Shown piece by piece: positions 1 to 9,045 of a stretch of DNA of 32,516 nucleotides (position 1 is the first letter of the stretch; every line of letters starts with the position of its first letter). The notes below the pieces were generated by a model that worked only from the letters and a program-made list of their open reading frames with translations, was not told where the DNA came from and did not search any database. The translations under genes were made by a program, and so were the position numbers. The DNA comes from Caedibacter sp. 37-49 (GTDB lineage Bacteria > Pseudomonadota > Alphaproteobacteria > Caedimonadales > Caedimonadaceae): assembly GCA_001898725.1 (NCBI GenBank), contig MKUV01000061.1:1-32516 (forward strand), in the 5' to 3' direction.

Positions 1-10
1 ACTTTTCCGT

Positions 11-119
11 TGTCATCCTCGCGAAAGCGGGGATCCAGCTCTAGGTTGAGAGGCATCGATTGGTGATAGGCGCGATCTACCGCTTGCTTAAGATCCTAGG
101 CATAAAACTCAAGATGACA
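11..119. repeat. GC-rich palindromic intergenic repeat element
   Basis: The ends are inverted copies of one another (TGTCATC at 11-17 and GATGACA at 113-119). The left part contains an 8-bp stem, 15-22 pairing with 27-34 and including one T-G pair, closed by a GAAA tetraloop. A second pair, AAGCGG near 25-30 and CCGCTT at 80-85, could extend folding. The element is much more GC-rich than the DNA around it. The left end resembles the widespread GTCATCCCCGCGAAAGCGGGGATCC type of dispersed bacterial repeat. It lies just downstream of cvpA, where its hairpin could also end or protect the cvpA transcript; that role is inference. No second copy was noticed in this window. Confidence 0.6.
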
Positions 120-186
120 CTTTAAGGATATAATTAAAAAAAGTTTTTTAGGTCTAAAAGAGAATTCTAACAAAAGTAATATTAAC

Positions 187-882
187 TTAAGCTTCGTCTT
201 CGGCTTTATAATTTTGAATGAGCCTATCCATTGAATGGCGATGTTGAGAGCGATAACCGTCAGTTTTATCTTTATTAATTTCTTTAGGTTTAGGTTGGGA
301 TAAGGCTTCCATCAACTTATCAGGGTTTTCTAAAAGCTGATGAGGAAGCTGCTCATGGGTATAAAATGTTTTTGAAACTGTGCCTTTTGGAAGAATTGCA
401 AAGGCATATTCTGTTCCTTTAAGCAAGAAAGGATATGATTTTGCTGCAAGAAGCAGAGGAGGACGATTTGAAGGCTTCCATAAAATATTACTTCCTAAGA
501 AAAGTAAGATTATAATGATACTTCCTCTGACAATTCCAAAAAGAAGTCCCAATGAACGATCTAAACTTCCAAGGATACTGCTTTTTACATGATCTGACAT
601 GGCACGAATTACTGTCATAAATGTCACAAAAGAAATGATAAAAAGACCCATGGCAGAAATGATGTCTGCAAAAAAAGCATTGCCAACCCATTCGCGCATG
701 TAAGGTTTTAAAAACGGCATCCCCCAGAGCGTCACAAAAGCTGCGCCTACCCAACCAGCGATTCCGAAAAATTCTCTTGTAAAACCTCTTATAACGCCAA
801 TGAGAGCTGATAAAGCGAGTAATGCCAAAATACTCATGTCAACAGCATTAAATTCAGAAATGATTAAAATAGGCTCAGTCAT
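187..882 (-). CDS. cvpA: CvpA family inner-membrane protein
   Basis: A 231-residue protein with an N-terminal block of about four hydrophobic segments (residues 16-155) and a charged, hydrophilic C-terminal tail. The segment around residues 20-45, with SALIGVIRGFTREFFGIAGW, is the typical CvpA pattern of a first helix followed by G.xRGF.RE and a second helix. CvpA proteins are needed for colicin V production in E. coli and are linked to envelope stress resistance; their molecular activity is not settled. The ATG at 882 follows a GAAGG ribosome site. It lies 15 bp after radA, so it is probably the last gene of the mlaE-mlaF-radA-cvpA run. In many proteobacteria purF follows cvpA; here only a repeat follows before the window edge. 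Confidence 0.85.
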   Translation of the reverse strand: MTEPILIISEFNAVDMSILALLALSALIGVIRGFTREFFGIAGWVGAAFVTLWGMPFLKPYMREWVGNAFFADIISAMGLFIISFVTFMTVIRAMSDHVKSSILGSLDRSLGLLFGIVRGSIIIILLFLGSNILWKPSNRPPLLLAAKSYPFLLKGTEYAFAILPKGTVSKTFYTHEQLPHQLLENPDKLMEALSQPKPKEINKDKTDGYRSQHRHSMDRLIQNYKAEDEA

Positions 883-897
883 GTTCTAGCCTTCGTC

Positions 898-2256
898 TTA
901 AAGATGAATAAAGTCATTTAATAACGCAATTTCATGTAAACGAACACCCAAATCTTGATTGAGTGTATGCTTTTGTCGGAAGAGGGGTAAAAAGGCCTTC
1001 TTAAACCCAAGTTTAGCAGCTTCTTTGAGGCGAATTTCGACTTGCCCGACGGAACGAAGTTCTCCTGACAAACCGATTTCTCCAAAAAAAATAGCGTCAT
1101 GAGGAAGAGGTTTTCCATTTAAGGCAGAAATAAGAGCAGAGGCAACAGCAAGATCGGCTGCTGGCTCAGAAATTTTTAAACCTCCCGCAACATTTAAATA
1201 AACATCCTTCGTACTAAATGGAATGCCACAGCGTGCTTCAAGTACGGCTAAAATCATGGCAAGACGTCCAGCATCCCAGCCGATGACGGCACGACGTGGG
1301 GTGCCGTAGGAAGCTGGGGAAACAAGCGCTTGAATTTCCACAAGAAGAGGACGTGTCCCTTCAATGCCAGCAAATACAGCAGAACCGCTCGCATCTCCTT
1401 GGCGTTCTGAAAGAAACAGGGCAGAAGGGTTCGCCACTTCCTGCAAGCCCATTTGCGTCATTTCAAAAACGCCAATTTCATCAGTTGCGCCAAAGCGATT
1501 TTTTACAGCTCTTAAGATACGGAATTGATGACCTCTCTCGCCTTCAAAATAAAGAACAGTATCAACCATATGCTCGAGAACTTTGGGGCCAGCAATCATG
1601 CCTTCTTTCGTCATATGGCCAACCATAATAACGGTGATTCCTCGCTTCTTGGCAAGGCGGGTTAATTCATGAGAAGCGGCACGTACTTGGCTAACAGATC
1701 CAGGGGCAGATTCAATGGCATCGATTGCCATCGTTTGTATAGAGTCAATAATGACTAAAGGCACGGGATTAACATGGTCTAATGAAGCAATAATCTCACC
1801 AACATTTGTACTTGAAGCCAATAGTAATGGTGATTCTTGAAGGTGTAAGCGGTGAGCTCTCATCCTTACTTGCTCAACAGCTTCTTCCCCAGAAATATAA
1901 GAACAAGCCTGACGTTTGCTTAATAGAGCTGCAACTTGTAATAGGAGTGTTGATTTACCAATTCCAGGATCGCCTCCGACAAGGATAACAGAGCCAGGAA
2001 CGAGGCCACCTCCACAAACTCGATCAAATTCACTCAGGCCTGTCAACGCCCTCGGAAGGGCGGGTGATTGTTCAGTTAATTTTGAAAATTCAATGACTTT
2101 CCCGCGTGTCTGCTTTTGATGTTTTAAAGCCGGGGAGGAAGCTTGAACTTCCTCAATAAGAGTATTCCAGCTTTCACAACCAGCGCAACGACCTGTCCAA
2201 CGAGGATGATTCATACCACACTGTTGACAGACATAGATAACAGCTGGTTTTGCCAT
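898..2256 (-). CDS. radA: DNA repair protein RadA (Sms), branch-migration ATPase
   Basis: A 452-residue protein of normal length with all RadA parts in order. A four-cysteine zinc finger is formed by C10, C13, C24 and C27. The RecA-like ATPase has Walker A GGDPGIGKST at 94-103 and the RadA-specific KNRFG motif near residue 253. A Lon-protease-like domain occupies the C-terminal third. RadA is a hexameric DnaB-type motor that drives branch migration of recombination intermediates in the cytoplasm. It starts 1 bp from the mlaF stop codon, so translational coupling is likely. Nothing in the sequence suggests loss of function. Confidence 0.96.
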   Translation of the reverse strand: MAKPAVIYVCQQCGMNHPRWTGRCAGCESWNTLIEEVQASSPALKHQKQTRGKVIEFSKLTEQSPALPRALTGLSEFDRVCGGGLVPGSVILVGGDPGIGKSTLLLQVAALLSKRQACSYISGEEAVEQVRMRAHRLHLQESPLLLASSTNVGEIIASLDHVNPVPLVIIDSIQTMAIDAIESAPGSVSQVRAASHELTRLAKKRGITVIMVGHMTKEGMIAGPKVLEHMVDTVLYFEGERGHQFRILRAVKNRFGATDEIGVFEMTQMGLQEVANPSALFLSERQGDASGSAVFAGIEGTRPLLVEIQALVSPASYGTPRRAVIGWDAGRLAMILAVLEARCGIPFSTKDVYLNVAGGLKISEPAADLAVASALISALNGKPLPHDAIFFGEIGLSGELRSVGQVEIRLKEAAKLGFKKAFLPLFRQKHTLNQDLGVRLHEIALLNDFIHL

Positions 2257-2257
2257 C

Positions 2258-3034
2258 TTATTTTATATCCACTTTAATAGGTCCTTCATGGCGTCCATGA
2301 ATAAATTGTTGAATATAAGGGTTATCAATTTTTTCAATTGTTTTTGCAGGACCTTGCCAAACAATTTTTCCTTTATAAATCATAGCAATTCTATCTGCAA
2401 TTTTTTTTGCGCTCGCCATATCATGCGTAATTGTAATAGCTGCCGCTCCTAATTCATTTACACTTGTGCGTATTAAATCGTTAATAATTCCTCCCATAAT
2501 AGGATCAAGTCCTGTGGTAGGTTCATCAAAGAAGAGAATTTCTGGTTTAGGTGCAATTGCTCGTGCAAGAGCAACACGTCGTTGCATACCACCAGAAAGC
2601 TCAGCAGGATAAAGATCGGCTACGTCTGCAGGTAAACCTACTGCTGAAAGTTTCTCTGCTGCATAGGATTTTGCTTGTGTGCGTGTTATTTTCTTTTCTT
2701 GAAGAAGAGCAAAACAGATATTTTCCCAAACGGGTAGGCTATCAAATAAAGCTGATCCTTGAAAAAGCATACTAATTTTGTGGCGTATCTTATCTAATTC
2801 AGAGCGAGAGGCATTTAAAACTTCTTGTTGATCGACTTGAATTATTCCTTTATCAGCTTGAATAAGCCCTAGGATGCATTTTAGCATAACAGATTTGCCG
2901 GTGCCTGAACCACCAATAATGACTAAAGATTCACCTGGATTTACTTCAAGATCTATGCCTTGGAGCACTTTTTTTGTTCCAAATGATTTATGAACATCTT
3001 TTAGAAAAATTCTTGGAAATTTATATTTTGTCAT
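2258..3034 (-). CDS. mlaF: MlaF-like ABC transporter ATP-binding protein (lipid asymmetry/MCE transport)
   Basis: A 258-residue ABC ATPase with Walker A GGSGTGKS (41-48), signature LSGGM (146-150) and Walker B ILFFDEP (166-172). The PTTGLDP segment after Walker B fits the MlaF/Ttg2A group that powers MCE phospholipid transport across the periplasm. The frame is open to 3181, but the extra 49 residues come from the 3' end of mlaE read in another frame. The ATG at 3034 overlaps the mlaE stop codon as ATGA, the usual sign of coupling, so that start was chosen. The MCE-domain partner MlaD is not in the window. Confidence 0.93.
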   Translation of the reverse strand: MTKYKFPRIFLKDVHKSFGTKKVLQGIDLEVNPGESLVIIGGSGTGKSVMLKCILGLIQADKGIIQVDQQEVLNASRSELDKIRHKISMLFQGSALFDSLPVWENICFALLQEKKITRTQAKSYAAEKLSAVGLPADVADLYPAELSGGMQRRVALARAIAPKPEILFFDEPTTGLDPIMGGIINDLIRTSVNELGAAAITITHDMASAKKIADRIAMIYKGKIVWQGPAKTIEKIDNPYIQQFIHGRHEGPIKVDIK

Positions 3035-3807
3035 TTGTCGAAAAAAATCGTTGTCAATAAATAGTTGAAAATAAGAATTAAAATTGAAGAGGAAACAACG
3101 GCATTCGTGGTTGCACTGCCCACACCTTGGGCGCCTCCTCTTGAATAATATCCATGATAGCAGCCCATAATGGCAATACAAAAGCCAAAAACGGCTGCTT
3201 TAATAAGGCCTGAGATTACATCAATAGCTTTTAAATATTGAATAGTTTGATGAAGATAATTTCCTGGGTTGAAGCCTAATTTATAAATTGAGACAAGATA
3301 TCCACCAAAAACCCCAATAATATCAGCGACAAAAACCAAGACAGGTAACATAATAGTTCCGGCAATAATTCGAGGCATAACCAGATATTGCAAAGGATCT
3401 GTTGACAATGTTGATAAAGCATCGATCTGTTCTGTAACCCGCATAGTGCCTAATTCTGCAGCAATTGCTGCGCCAATACGACCTGCTACCATTAAGCCTG
3501 CAAGAACAGGTGCGAGTTCTCGTGTTACTGAGAGGACAACAACTGTTGCAACAGCGCCTTCAGCTGAAAATCGCGCGAATCCGGTATAACTTTGTAAAGC
3601 AAGTACCATACCGGTAAAGGTGGCTGTTAAGCCGACAACAGGTAATGAAAAATAACCAATCTCTAAAATTTGTTTTAGAATTTGTCGAGCATAGTAAGGG
3701 GGACGAATACCAATCATGAGAGATTGGTTCATAAAAAGAATAAAATGACCTGTTCCTTGAAGAAAATTTAAAAAAAAGCGCCCAATATTAGCAAGAAAAG
3801 TAGACAT
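3031..3807 (-). CDS. mlaE: MlaE-like ABC transporter permease (lipid asymmetry/MCE transport)
   Basis: A 258-residue MlaE family permease with an N-terminal amphipathic stretch and about five membrane helices. The family motif ELGTMRVTEQIDAL lies near the middle and is almost perfectly conserved. With MlaF it forms the inner-membrane engine that moves phospholipids between inner and outer membranes and maintains outer-membrane asymmetry. The ATG at 3807 is preferred over an in-frame TTG at 3822; neither has a strong ribosome site. The stop overlaps the mlaF start by 4 bp. It is the first gene of its operon, so its promoter should lie within 3808-4000, but no convincing minus-strand box pair was found there. 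Confidence 0.93.
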   Translation of the reverse strand: MSTFLANIGRFFLNFLQGTGHFILFMNQSLMIGIRPPYYARQILKQILEIGYFSLPVVGLTATFTGMVLALQSYTGFARFSAEGAVATVVVLSVTRELAPVLAGLMVAGRIGAAIAAELGTMRVTEQIDALSTLSTDPLQYLVMPRIIAGTIMLPVLVFVADIIGVFGGYLVSIYKLGFNPGNYLHQTIQYLKAIDVISGLIKAAVFGFCIAIMGCYHGYYSRGGAQGVGSATTNAVVSSSILILIFNYLLTTIFFDK

Positions 3808-3943
3808 TAGTTTGGATCTCAAAATTCTAATTTTTAATTTTAAGAAAGTACCATGTTTTTACGAGTGTGTAAAAGGGATGGTTAAAGAAAAATAAAAAGA
3901 GCATATAAATATTGGAATTTATTACATAATATTGATACATCTA

Positions 3944-3960
3944 TTAAGAAATTTTCTTAA
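3944..3960. repeat. 17-bp perfect dyad upstream of mlaE
   Basis: TTAAGAAA and TTTCTTAA flank a single central base. The dyad lies about 140 bp upstream of the mlaE start and about 310 bp upstream of the plus-strand gene. It could be a regulator binding site, but AT-rich palindromes are common by chance in DNA of this composition. Confidence 0.25.
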
Positions 3961-4064
3961 TTTTTTACGATGTTTTGATAGACTAAATGTATAGTTAAAT
4001 GGTTGTTTGTCTTCTAACCAATTTAAAAAAATCTTTTTTTGTAATGTGGCATGGAGCAAAACAT

Positions 4065-4093
4065 TTGAAAAAAATTAAAAATAAACTTATTAA
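4065..4093 (+). promoter_or_regulatory. Possible sigma-70-type promoter for the NMO-like gene
   Basis: TTGAAA at 4065-4070 matches the -35 consensus at five of six bases. TATTAA at 4088-4093 matches the -10 consensus at four of six. The spacer is 17 bp. It would give a leader of about 170 nt. The AT-rich background makes chance matches likely. Confidence 0.3.
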
Positions 4094-4272
4094 AATTAAA
4101 TTTTATAAATGAGTTAATAAACTTAAAATAAATAAATGAAAAATAATTATAGGTAGTTTCAAAAAAGTTACTTTAAGGACAATAAGTCCTATAAAAAATA
4201 AAACTTCTTTCTTGCCTGTTTTCATAAAGAAGACTATGCAAAAGAAAACAATTAAGTACATGGAAAGTATAT

Positions 4273-5298
4273 ATGCAGGCATATTCATATTTAGATTCTT
4301 TATGGCATCGTGGGAAAGAATTTTTGGGCGTTGAGGTACCAATTCTTGCAGGAGCTATGACGTGGGTGTCTGATCGCCATTTAGTATCAGCTATCTCAAA
4401 TGCTGGTGGGTTTGGCGTTATTGCATGTGGTGCCATGGAACCGCACCATCTTGATCATGAAATTAGCGAAACAAAAAAGCTAACGACGCGTCCTTTTGGC
4501 GTAAATTTAATTACTTTGCATCCTGATTTAAATAAACTTATCGAAGTTTGTATTCAGCATCACGTAAGCCATATTATTCTAGCCGGCGGTTTACCAAATG
4601 CTGAATCAATAAAAATGGTTAAGAATGCTGGTATTAAAATGGTTTGTTTTGCACCAGCACTGGCTTTAGCAAAACGATTAATTCGAATGGGAGTTGATGC
4701 GCTTGTAATTGAAGGTCATGAAGCTGGAGGACATATTGGGCCCGTCACGACATCTGTTCTTGCTCAAGAAATTATCCCAGCTTTGAAAGAGGTCCCTATT
4801 TTTGTGGCTGGGGGAATTGGTCGTGGTGAAGCCATTTTGAGCTATCTTGAAATGGGCGCTTCAGGCTGTCAGTTGGGAACAAGATTTGTTTGTGCAACAG
4901 AATGCCGCGCGCATCCTAGATTTAAACAAGCTTTCATTCGAGCTTCCTCAAGAGATGCAGTGATTTCACCGCAACTTGATGCAAGATTTCCTGTTATCCC
5001 GGTTCGTGCTTTAGAAAACGAGGGAACGCAAAAATTTGTGGAATTTCAACAACAAACTATTGACCAAGTTAATAGGGGAGAGGTGGAACTTAAAGAAGGT
5101 CAGCTGCAAATTGAAAAATATTGGGCAGGTGCTTTACGACGTGCAGTTGTTGATGGTGATGTTGAGACAGGTTCTGTCATGGCAGGGCAAAGTGTTGGTT
5201 TAGTAAATAAAGAACAGCCTGCAAAAGAGATTATTGATGAACTTATTGCTCAGGCAATAACGACAATTGAGATGCGAAATAAAGTAAAAGTTTCTTAA
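4273..5298 (+). CDS. Nitronate monooxygenase / FabK-like FMN flavoprotein
   Basis: A 341-residue TIM-barrel flavoprotein of the NMO/2-nitropropane dioxygenase family. PILAGAMTWVSD (23-34) is the N-terminal barrel signature. EGHEAGGHIGP (147-157) carries the conserved active-site histidine region, and VAGGIGRGEA (about 177-186) is the phosphate-binding glycine motif for FMN. Members either oxidise nitronates or, in the FabK branch, reduce enoyl-ACP in fatty acid synthesis. The EAGGHIG..TT motif is shared with FabK, so either role is possible from sequence alone. The ATG at 4273 follows GGAAAG with a 5-nt spacer. The gene stands alone, with more than 300 bp of AT-rich DNA on each side. Confidence 0.85.
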   Translation: MQAYSYLDSLWHRGKEFLGVEVPILAGAMTWVSDRHLVSAISNAGGFGVIACGAMEPHHLDHEISETKKLTTRPFGVNLITLHPDLNKLIEVCIQHHVSHIILAGGLPNAESIKMVKNAGIKMVCFAPALALAKRLIRMGVDALVIEGHEAGGHIGPVTTSVLAQEIIPALKEVPIFVAGGIGRGEAILSYLEMGASGCQLGTRFVCATECRAHPRFKQAFIRASSRDAVISPQLDARFPVIPVRALENEGTQKFVEFQQQTIDQVNRGEVELKEGQLQIEKYWAGALRRAVVDGDVETGSVMAGQSVGLVNKEQPAKEIIDELIAQAITTIEMRNKVKVS

Positions 5299-5639
5299 TT
5301 AAAGTTTTTAGAACCAACTTTACAGAAAACATTTTCTTTAATTATTTTCTATTGTTCAAAAATTCCTTAAATTTACCATGATCAAACTTAATGATTATTT
5401 GTAACTTAAATAATATTATATTTTTTTATAGTAAATAATAAGTTTTAATAAATAAAATTTAATATATTTTCATGTTTTGATGGTAATATATTTATATTTT
5501 CCAATATAAAAATTCTTATATAAAAGGATAATATATTTATTTTTAAATTAATAAATTTATCTATACGGTTTTAAGATGGATTGACTTGTTTTTAATATGT
5601 AGCTATTCATTTAATAGTAACCATGGGGAAAGTGATTGA
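5299..5639. other. AT-rich intergenic region between the NMO-like gene and rodZ
   Basis: About 340 bp with extreme AT bias and no believable gene. An AT-only hairpin at 5324-5337 (AGAAAA, CA, TTTTCT) sits just after the upstream stop and is followed by T-rich sequence; it is at best a weak terminator. Close to the rodZ start, TTGACT at 5581-5586 lies 17 bp before TATTCA at 5604-5609. The -35 is good but the -10 is poor, so this is only a possible promoter. Confidence 0.45.
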
Positions 5640-6674
5640 ATGAATGCTAAAAGAAAACAGGTGGAAACGGTAAAACCTAAAGAAAAAAAAGAAATAAATA
5701 ATCAGAATGAGAATCTTCTCTCTAAAAAAGAGAGTAAAACCTCGCAGCATATAGGTCATCATTTCCGTAAAGTTAGAGAACGTAAACATTACAGTCTAGA
5801 AGAGATTTCCAAAGTCTTAAGAATTGGAGAACGTTATCTTGAGGCAATTGAAGAAGGGAACATAGAAATTCTTCCAGAAAGAGTTTACACTCTGGGATTC
5901 GTACGTGCTTATGCACAATATTTAGGTGAGAAACCCACGAAATGCGTTGAGCAGTTTAAACAGCAAATTTTGCTTGAAAACCAAGCTGTGCAATTAAATC
6001 TTCCCGATGCTTTAAGAAAATCAACAACGCCAAACAAAATGTATCTTCTTATTTCTATAGGCGTTGCAATTACAGTTTTATTACTTTTGTTTCTTGTAAA
6101 ATCTTTTTCACAAGAAAAACAAGAGATTCCAGATTTAATACCTTCAGAAAAAACATTAAGTAGATTAGAAACAAATGATTCTGCTCAAATTAAATTTCAT
6201 AATTCTGCAACTAAAAATTTAGATGAACGAGATTCTTCTAATTCTTTGTCTATTATGTCTCCAACTCAGGAAGCAAGTATCAAAGTTAATGAGTCGACGC
6301 CTTCAAGTGATGGTGAAAAGCAGTTAGAAGATTTAAAAGACAGTAAAACATTAAATCAATCTTCAGATAAAAACGCGGTTCTAGAAAACAATCTTCAAAT
6401 AACCTCTACACACATTAAATTAACATGTATTGAAGAAACCTGGGTGCAAATTAAAGATGCTCAAGGTAATATAATCTTAGTAAAAACAATGTTACCAGGT
6501 GAATCCTATGAGGTGCCTCAAAAAGAAGGTCTAATTTTACTTACAGGAAATGCCGGAGGACTTAATATAACCGTTGGAAATGCGCCTTCAAAGTCTTTAG
6601 GGGCAAAAGGTGAGGTCAAAGACAATATTTTGCTAGACGATGAATCATTACTTTCTTATCTTAAGGCACATTAA
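5640..6674 (+). CDS. rodZ: RodZ-like helix-turn-helix membrane protein
   Basis: A 344-residue protein with RodZ architecture. Residues 1-37 are a lysine-rich leader. Residues 38-110 form the HTH_25 domain, with the family signature Y.LGFVRAYAQYLG near 83-96. One membrane helix spans 134-156, a serine- and acid-rich periplasmic linker runs 157-255, and a DUF4115-type beta domain covers 256-335. RodZ links MreB to the membrane and supports the elongation machinery; the cytoplasmic HTH domain binds MreB rather than acting as a classical repressor. It lies upstream of hisS as in E. coli, where ispG separates the two; here ispG is missing. The ATG at 5640 has a GGGGAA ribosome site about 10 nt upstream. 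Confidence 0.82.
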   Translation: MNAKRKQVETVKPKEKKEINNQNENLLSKKESKTSQHIGHHFRKVRERKHYSLEEISKVLRIGERYLEAIEEGNIEILPERVYTLGFVRAYAQYLGEKPTKCVEQFKQQILLENQAVQLNLPDALRKSTTPNKMYLLISIGVAITVLLLLFLVKSFSQEKQEIPDLIPSEKTLSRLETNDSAQIKFHNSATKNLDERDSSNSLSIMSPTQEASIKVNESTPSSDGEKQLEDLKDSKTLNQSSDKNAVLENNLQITSTHIKLTCIEETWVQIKDAQGNIILVKTMLPGESYEVPQKEGLILLTGNAGGLNITVGNAPSKSLGAKGEVKDNILLDDESLLSYLKAH

Positions 6675-6727
6675 ATAAAAAAAATCCAAGTTTACGGATT
6701 AAACTTAAGAACTAATGGAGTAAATTC

Positions 6728-7969
6728 GTGTTTCAGCCAGTTCGTGGAACGCATGACTTGTTACCTGAGGAATGTCGTCAATATCGTTTTATTGTGAAAG
6801 AAGCCATGAAGGTGGCTCGGTGCTATGGGTTTGAAGAAATTTCAACACCTATATTTGAGTTTTCAGGCGTCTTTCATAGACTTGGCGAAACATCAGACGT
6901 TGTTAGTAAAGAAACTTATACCTTTCAGGATAGAGGAGGAGAGGATCTTACACTTCGTCCCGAAGGAACAGCGGGAATTGTTCGTGCTGTAATATCCCAT
7001 GGTTTAGGGCAACATGCGCCTTTAAAATTTTCTTATGCAGGTCCCATGTTTCGATATGAACGTCCTCAAAAAGGGCGTTATCGACAGTTTGATCAAATTG
7101 GTGTTGAACTTATTGGTGTCGCAAAGCCATTGGCTGATATTGAAGTTATTGCAATGGCACATCAGATTTTAAAAAATTTAGGTGTAGACGAAAGTGTTAA
7201 ACTAAACATTAATACGTTGGGAGATACTGAAAGTAGAGAAAATTACAAGAAAGCTCTTTTAAATTATCTAAAACCATTTCGCCCTAAATTATCTTTAGAA
7301 AGCCAAGATAGACTTGATCGTAATCCTTTAAGAATTTTAGATTCTAAATCTGAACAAGATGAAATGATTATAAAAGAAGCACCTGTTTATAGTGACTACT
7401 TAAATGAAACTTCAAAAACTTTCTTTAACGATGTTTGTAAGGGATTAGAAATTCTTGATATTTCTTACAAAGTTAATACGCGTTTAGTGCGGGGATTGGA
7501 TTATTATTGTCATACAACCTTTGAGTTCATTACTGATGTTTTAGGGGCACAAAGTACAGTAATTGCTGGGGGGCGTTATGATAATCTTGTTGAGATGATG
7601 GGCGGACCGCGTCTGCCAGGTGTTGGCTGGGGCGCTGGGGTTGATCGGCTCGCGTTATTAAGGCCAATAATTCCTTTAGAGCAAACGCCTATTGCGATGA
7701 TTCCTTTAGGTGATGAAGCAGAAAAAGCTTGTTTCAAATTGACTCAAGAACTTAGAGATAAAGGCATTTTCGTCGATATAGGATATCACGGGAATCTATC
7801 TAAACGTTTAAAGCGTGCTGATAAATTAAAAGCTACTTATGCAATTATTATTGGTGAAGATGAGATGAGGGCACAAGAAGCTTTGCTACGGGATTTTAAG
7901 ACGGGAGCTCAAGAAAAAGTTCCTTTTGAAAAGTTAGTCGATAAATTAGTGAAAGTACAATTAGCATGA
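6728..7969 (+). CDS. hisS: Histidine-tRNA ligase
   Basis: A 413-residue class II synthetase of normal length. [10 protein letters not shown] at the N-terminus, the motif 2 arginine region [16 protein letters not shown] and the histidine-binding [12 protein letters not shown] segment are all present. The C-terminal 95 residues form the anticodon-binding domain. It attaches histidine to tRNA-His in the cytoplasm. The KGRYRQFDQ motif is the ordinary bacterial form and not the divergent type known from some other alphaproteobacteria. The start is GTG at 6728 with GGAG 7 nt upstream. The stop overlaps prfA as ATGA, so hisS and prfA are probably coupled. Confidence 0.96.
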   Translation: MFQPVRGTHDLLPEECRQYRFIVKEAMKVARCYGFEEISTPIFEFSGVFHRLGETSDVVSKETYTFQDRGGEDLTLRPEGTAGIVRAVISHGLGQHAPLKFSYAGPMFRYERPQKGRYRQFDQIGVELIGVAKPLADIEVIAMAHQILKNLGVDESVKLNINTLGDTESRENYKKALLNYLKPFRPKLSLESQDRLDRNPLRILDSKSEQDEMIIKEAPVYSDYLNETSKTFFNDVCKGLEILDISYKVNTRLVRGLDYYCHTTFEFITDVLGAQSTVIAGGRYDNLVEMMGGPRLPGVGWGAGVDRLALLRPIIPLEQTPIAMIPLGDEAEKACFKLTQELRDKGIFVDIGYHGNLSKRLKRADKLKATYAIIIGEDEMRAQEALLRDFKTGAQEKVPFEKLVDKLVKVQLA

Positions 7970-9045
7970 GTTTCGATTCTAAATTAGATCAAGTCCTTAC
8001 GCGTTATCATGAATTAGGAAATCTCTTGGGAACAGGGACACATGAAAGTGGACAAGAATTTGCACGCCTCTCAAAGGAATATGCTGATCTTAAGGATGTC
8101 TCAGAAGCCATTACAATGTTGCGAAAAGTGCAAAGTGAAGTTAAGGATTTAGAAGATTTACTGAATGATCCTGCACTTGATTTAGAATTTAAAACCTTAG
8201 CAGAAGAGGATTTAAAAGTTAAAAAGGAACAGATTCCTAATTTTGAACATCAAATAAAAGTCCTTTTATTACCTAAAGATGCTGACGATGAACGTAACGT
8301 TATCCTTGAAATACGCGGAGGAGCAGGTGGGGATGAAGCTGCTCTCTTTGCAAGTAATTTATTGCGTATGTACCAACGTTATGCGGAAGGTTTAAGGTGG
8401 CGTTTTGAGATCATAAGTTTAACAGATACAGGGATTGGTGGGATCAAAGAGGTTAGTGCTTCCGTAATGGGAAAAGGTGCGTATTCAAGACTTAAGTTTG
8501 AATCAGGTGTGCATCGTGTCCAGCGTGTACCAGCGACTGAATCACAAGGTAGAATCCATACGAGTACGGCGACTGTTGCTGTTTTACCTGAAGTTGAAGA
8601 TGTTGATATTGTGATAGAAGAAAAAGATTTGAGAATAGATGTTTATCGCTCAAGTGGTCCGGGAGGGCAATCCGTTAACACCACAGATAGTGCTGTTCGA
8701 ATTACCCATATTCCATCAGGCCTTGTCGTTCAACAACAAGATGAAAAATCACAACATAAAAATAAGGCAAAAGCTCTTAAAATCCTAAGGGCTCGCCTTT
8801 ATGATTTAGAGAGACAAAAGAAAGAGGCTGAAAGATCAGCTTCTCGAAAAAATCAGGTTGGTTCTGGAGATCGTTCTGAACGGATTAGAACTTATAACTA
8901 TCCTCAAGGGCGTGTAACAGATCATCGTATTAATTTAACTTTGTACAAGCTTGATCAAATCTTAGAAGGTGCGGCTTTAGATGAGCTCGTTGACGCTCTT
9001 GTTACAGAAGACCAAGCAGGTCGTCTTGCCGATGTTACAGAGTAA
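7966..9045 (+). CDS. prfA: Peptide chain release factor 1
   Basis: A 359-residue class I release factor. GGQ is at 233-235 within [10 protein letters not shown] and is the motif that triggers peptidyl-tRNA hydrolysis. PAT at 189-191 matches the P.T tripeptide of RF1, which reads UAA and UAG, rather than the SPF of RF2. The length is full. The ATG at 7966 overlaps the hisS stop by 4 bp and the stop shares one base with prmC. PrmC, encoded next, methylates the glutamine of the GGQ motif, so enzyme and substrate are adjacent in the operon. Confidence 0.97.
   Translation: MSFDSKLDQVLTRYHELGNLLGTGTHESGQEFARLSKEYADLKDVSEAITMLRKVQSEVKDLEDLLNDPALDLEFKTLAEEDLKVKKEQIPNFEHQIKVLLLPKDADDERNVILEIRGGAGGDEAALFASNLLRMYQRYAEGLRWRFEIISLTDTGIGGIKEVSASVMGKGAYSRLKFESGVHRVQRVPATESQGRIHTSTATVAVLPEVEDVDIVIEEKDLRIDVYRSSGPGGQSVNTTDSAVRITHIPSGLVVQQQDEKSQHKNKAKALKILRARLYDLERQKKEAERSASRKNQVGSGDRSERIRTYNYPQGRVTDHRINLTLYKLDQILEGAALDELVDALVTEDQAGRLADVTE

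Larger units (their letters stand above)
3808..4272. other. Divergent AT-rich intergenic region between mlaE and the NMO-like gene
   Basis: About 465 bp, strongly AT-rich, without a believable gene. It must hold the promoters of both divergent units. It contains a 17-bp perfect dyad at 3944-3960 and a possible plus-strand promoter at 4065-4093, listed separately. A minus-strand open frame from 4342 to 4103 encodes a hydrophobic stretch but overlaps the start of the plus-strand gene and looks like an AT-bias artefact. Confidence 0.6.

Noticed and set aside
1916-2119. Plus-strand frames across radA and other long genes
   Set aside because: They are shadows opposite strongly conserved coding sequences and carry no family motifs.
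3035-3181. 49-residue N-terminal extension of MlaF
   Set aside because: It lies in the mlaE coding sequence in another frame, is cysteine- and phenylalanine-rich, and is not part of the ABC domain; the ATGA overlap start is the family-like one.
4103-4342. Minus-strand frame encoding a hydrophobic 79-residue peptide
   Set aside because: It overlaps the start of the NMO-like gene and its composition follows from AT-rich DNA; no family pattern or clear ribosome site was seen.
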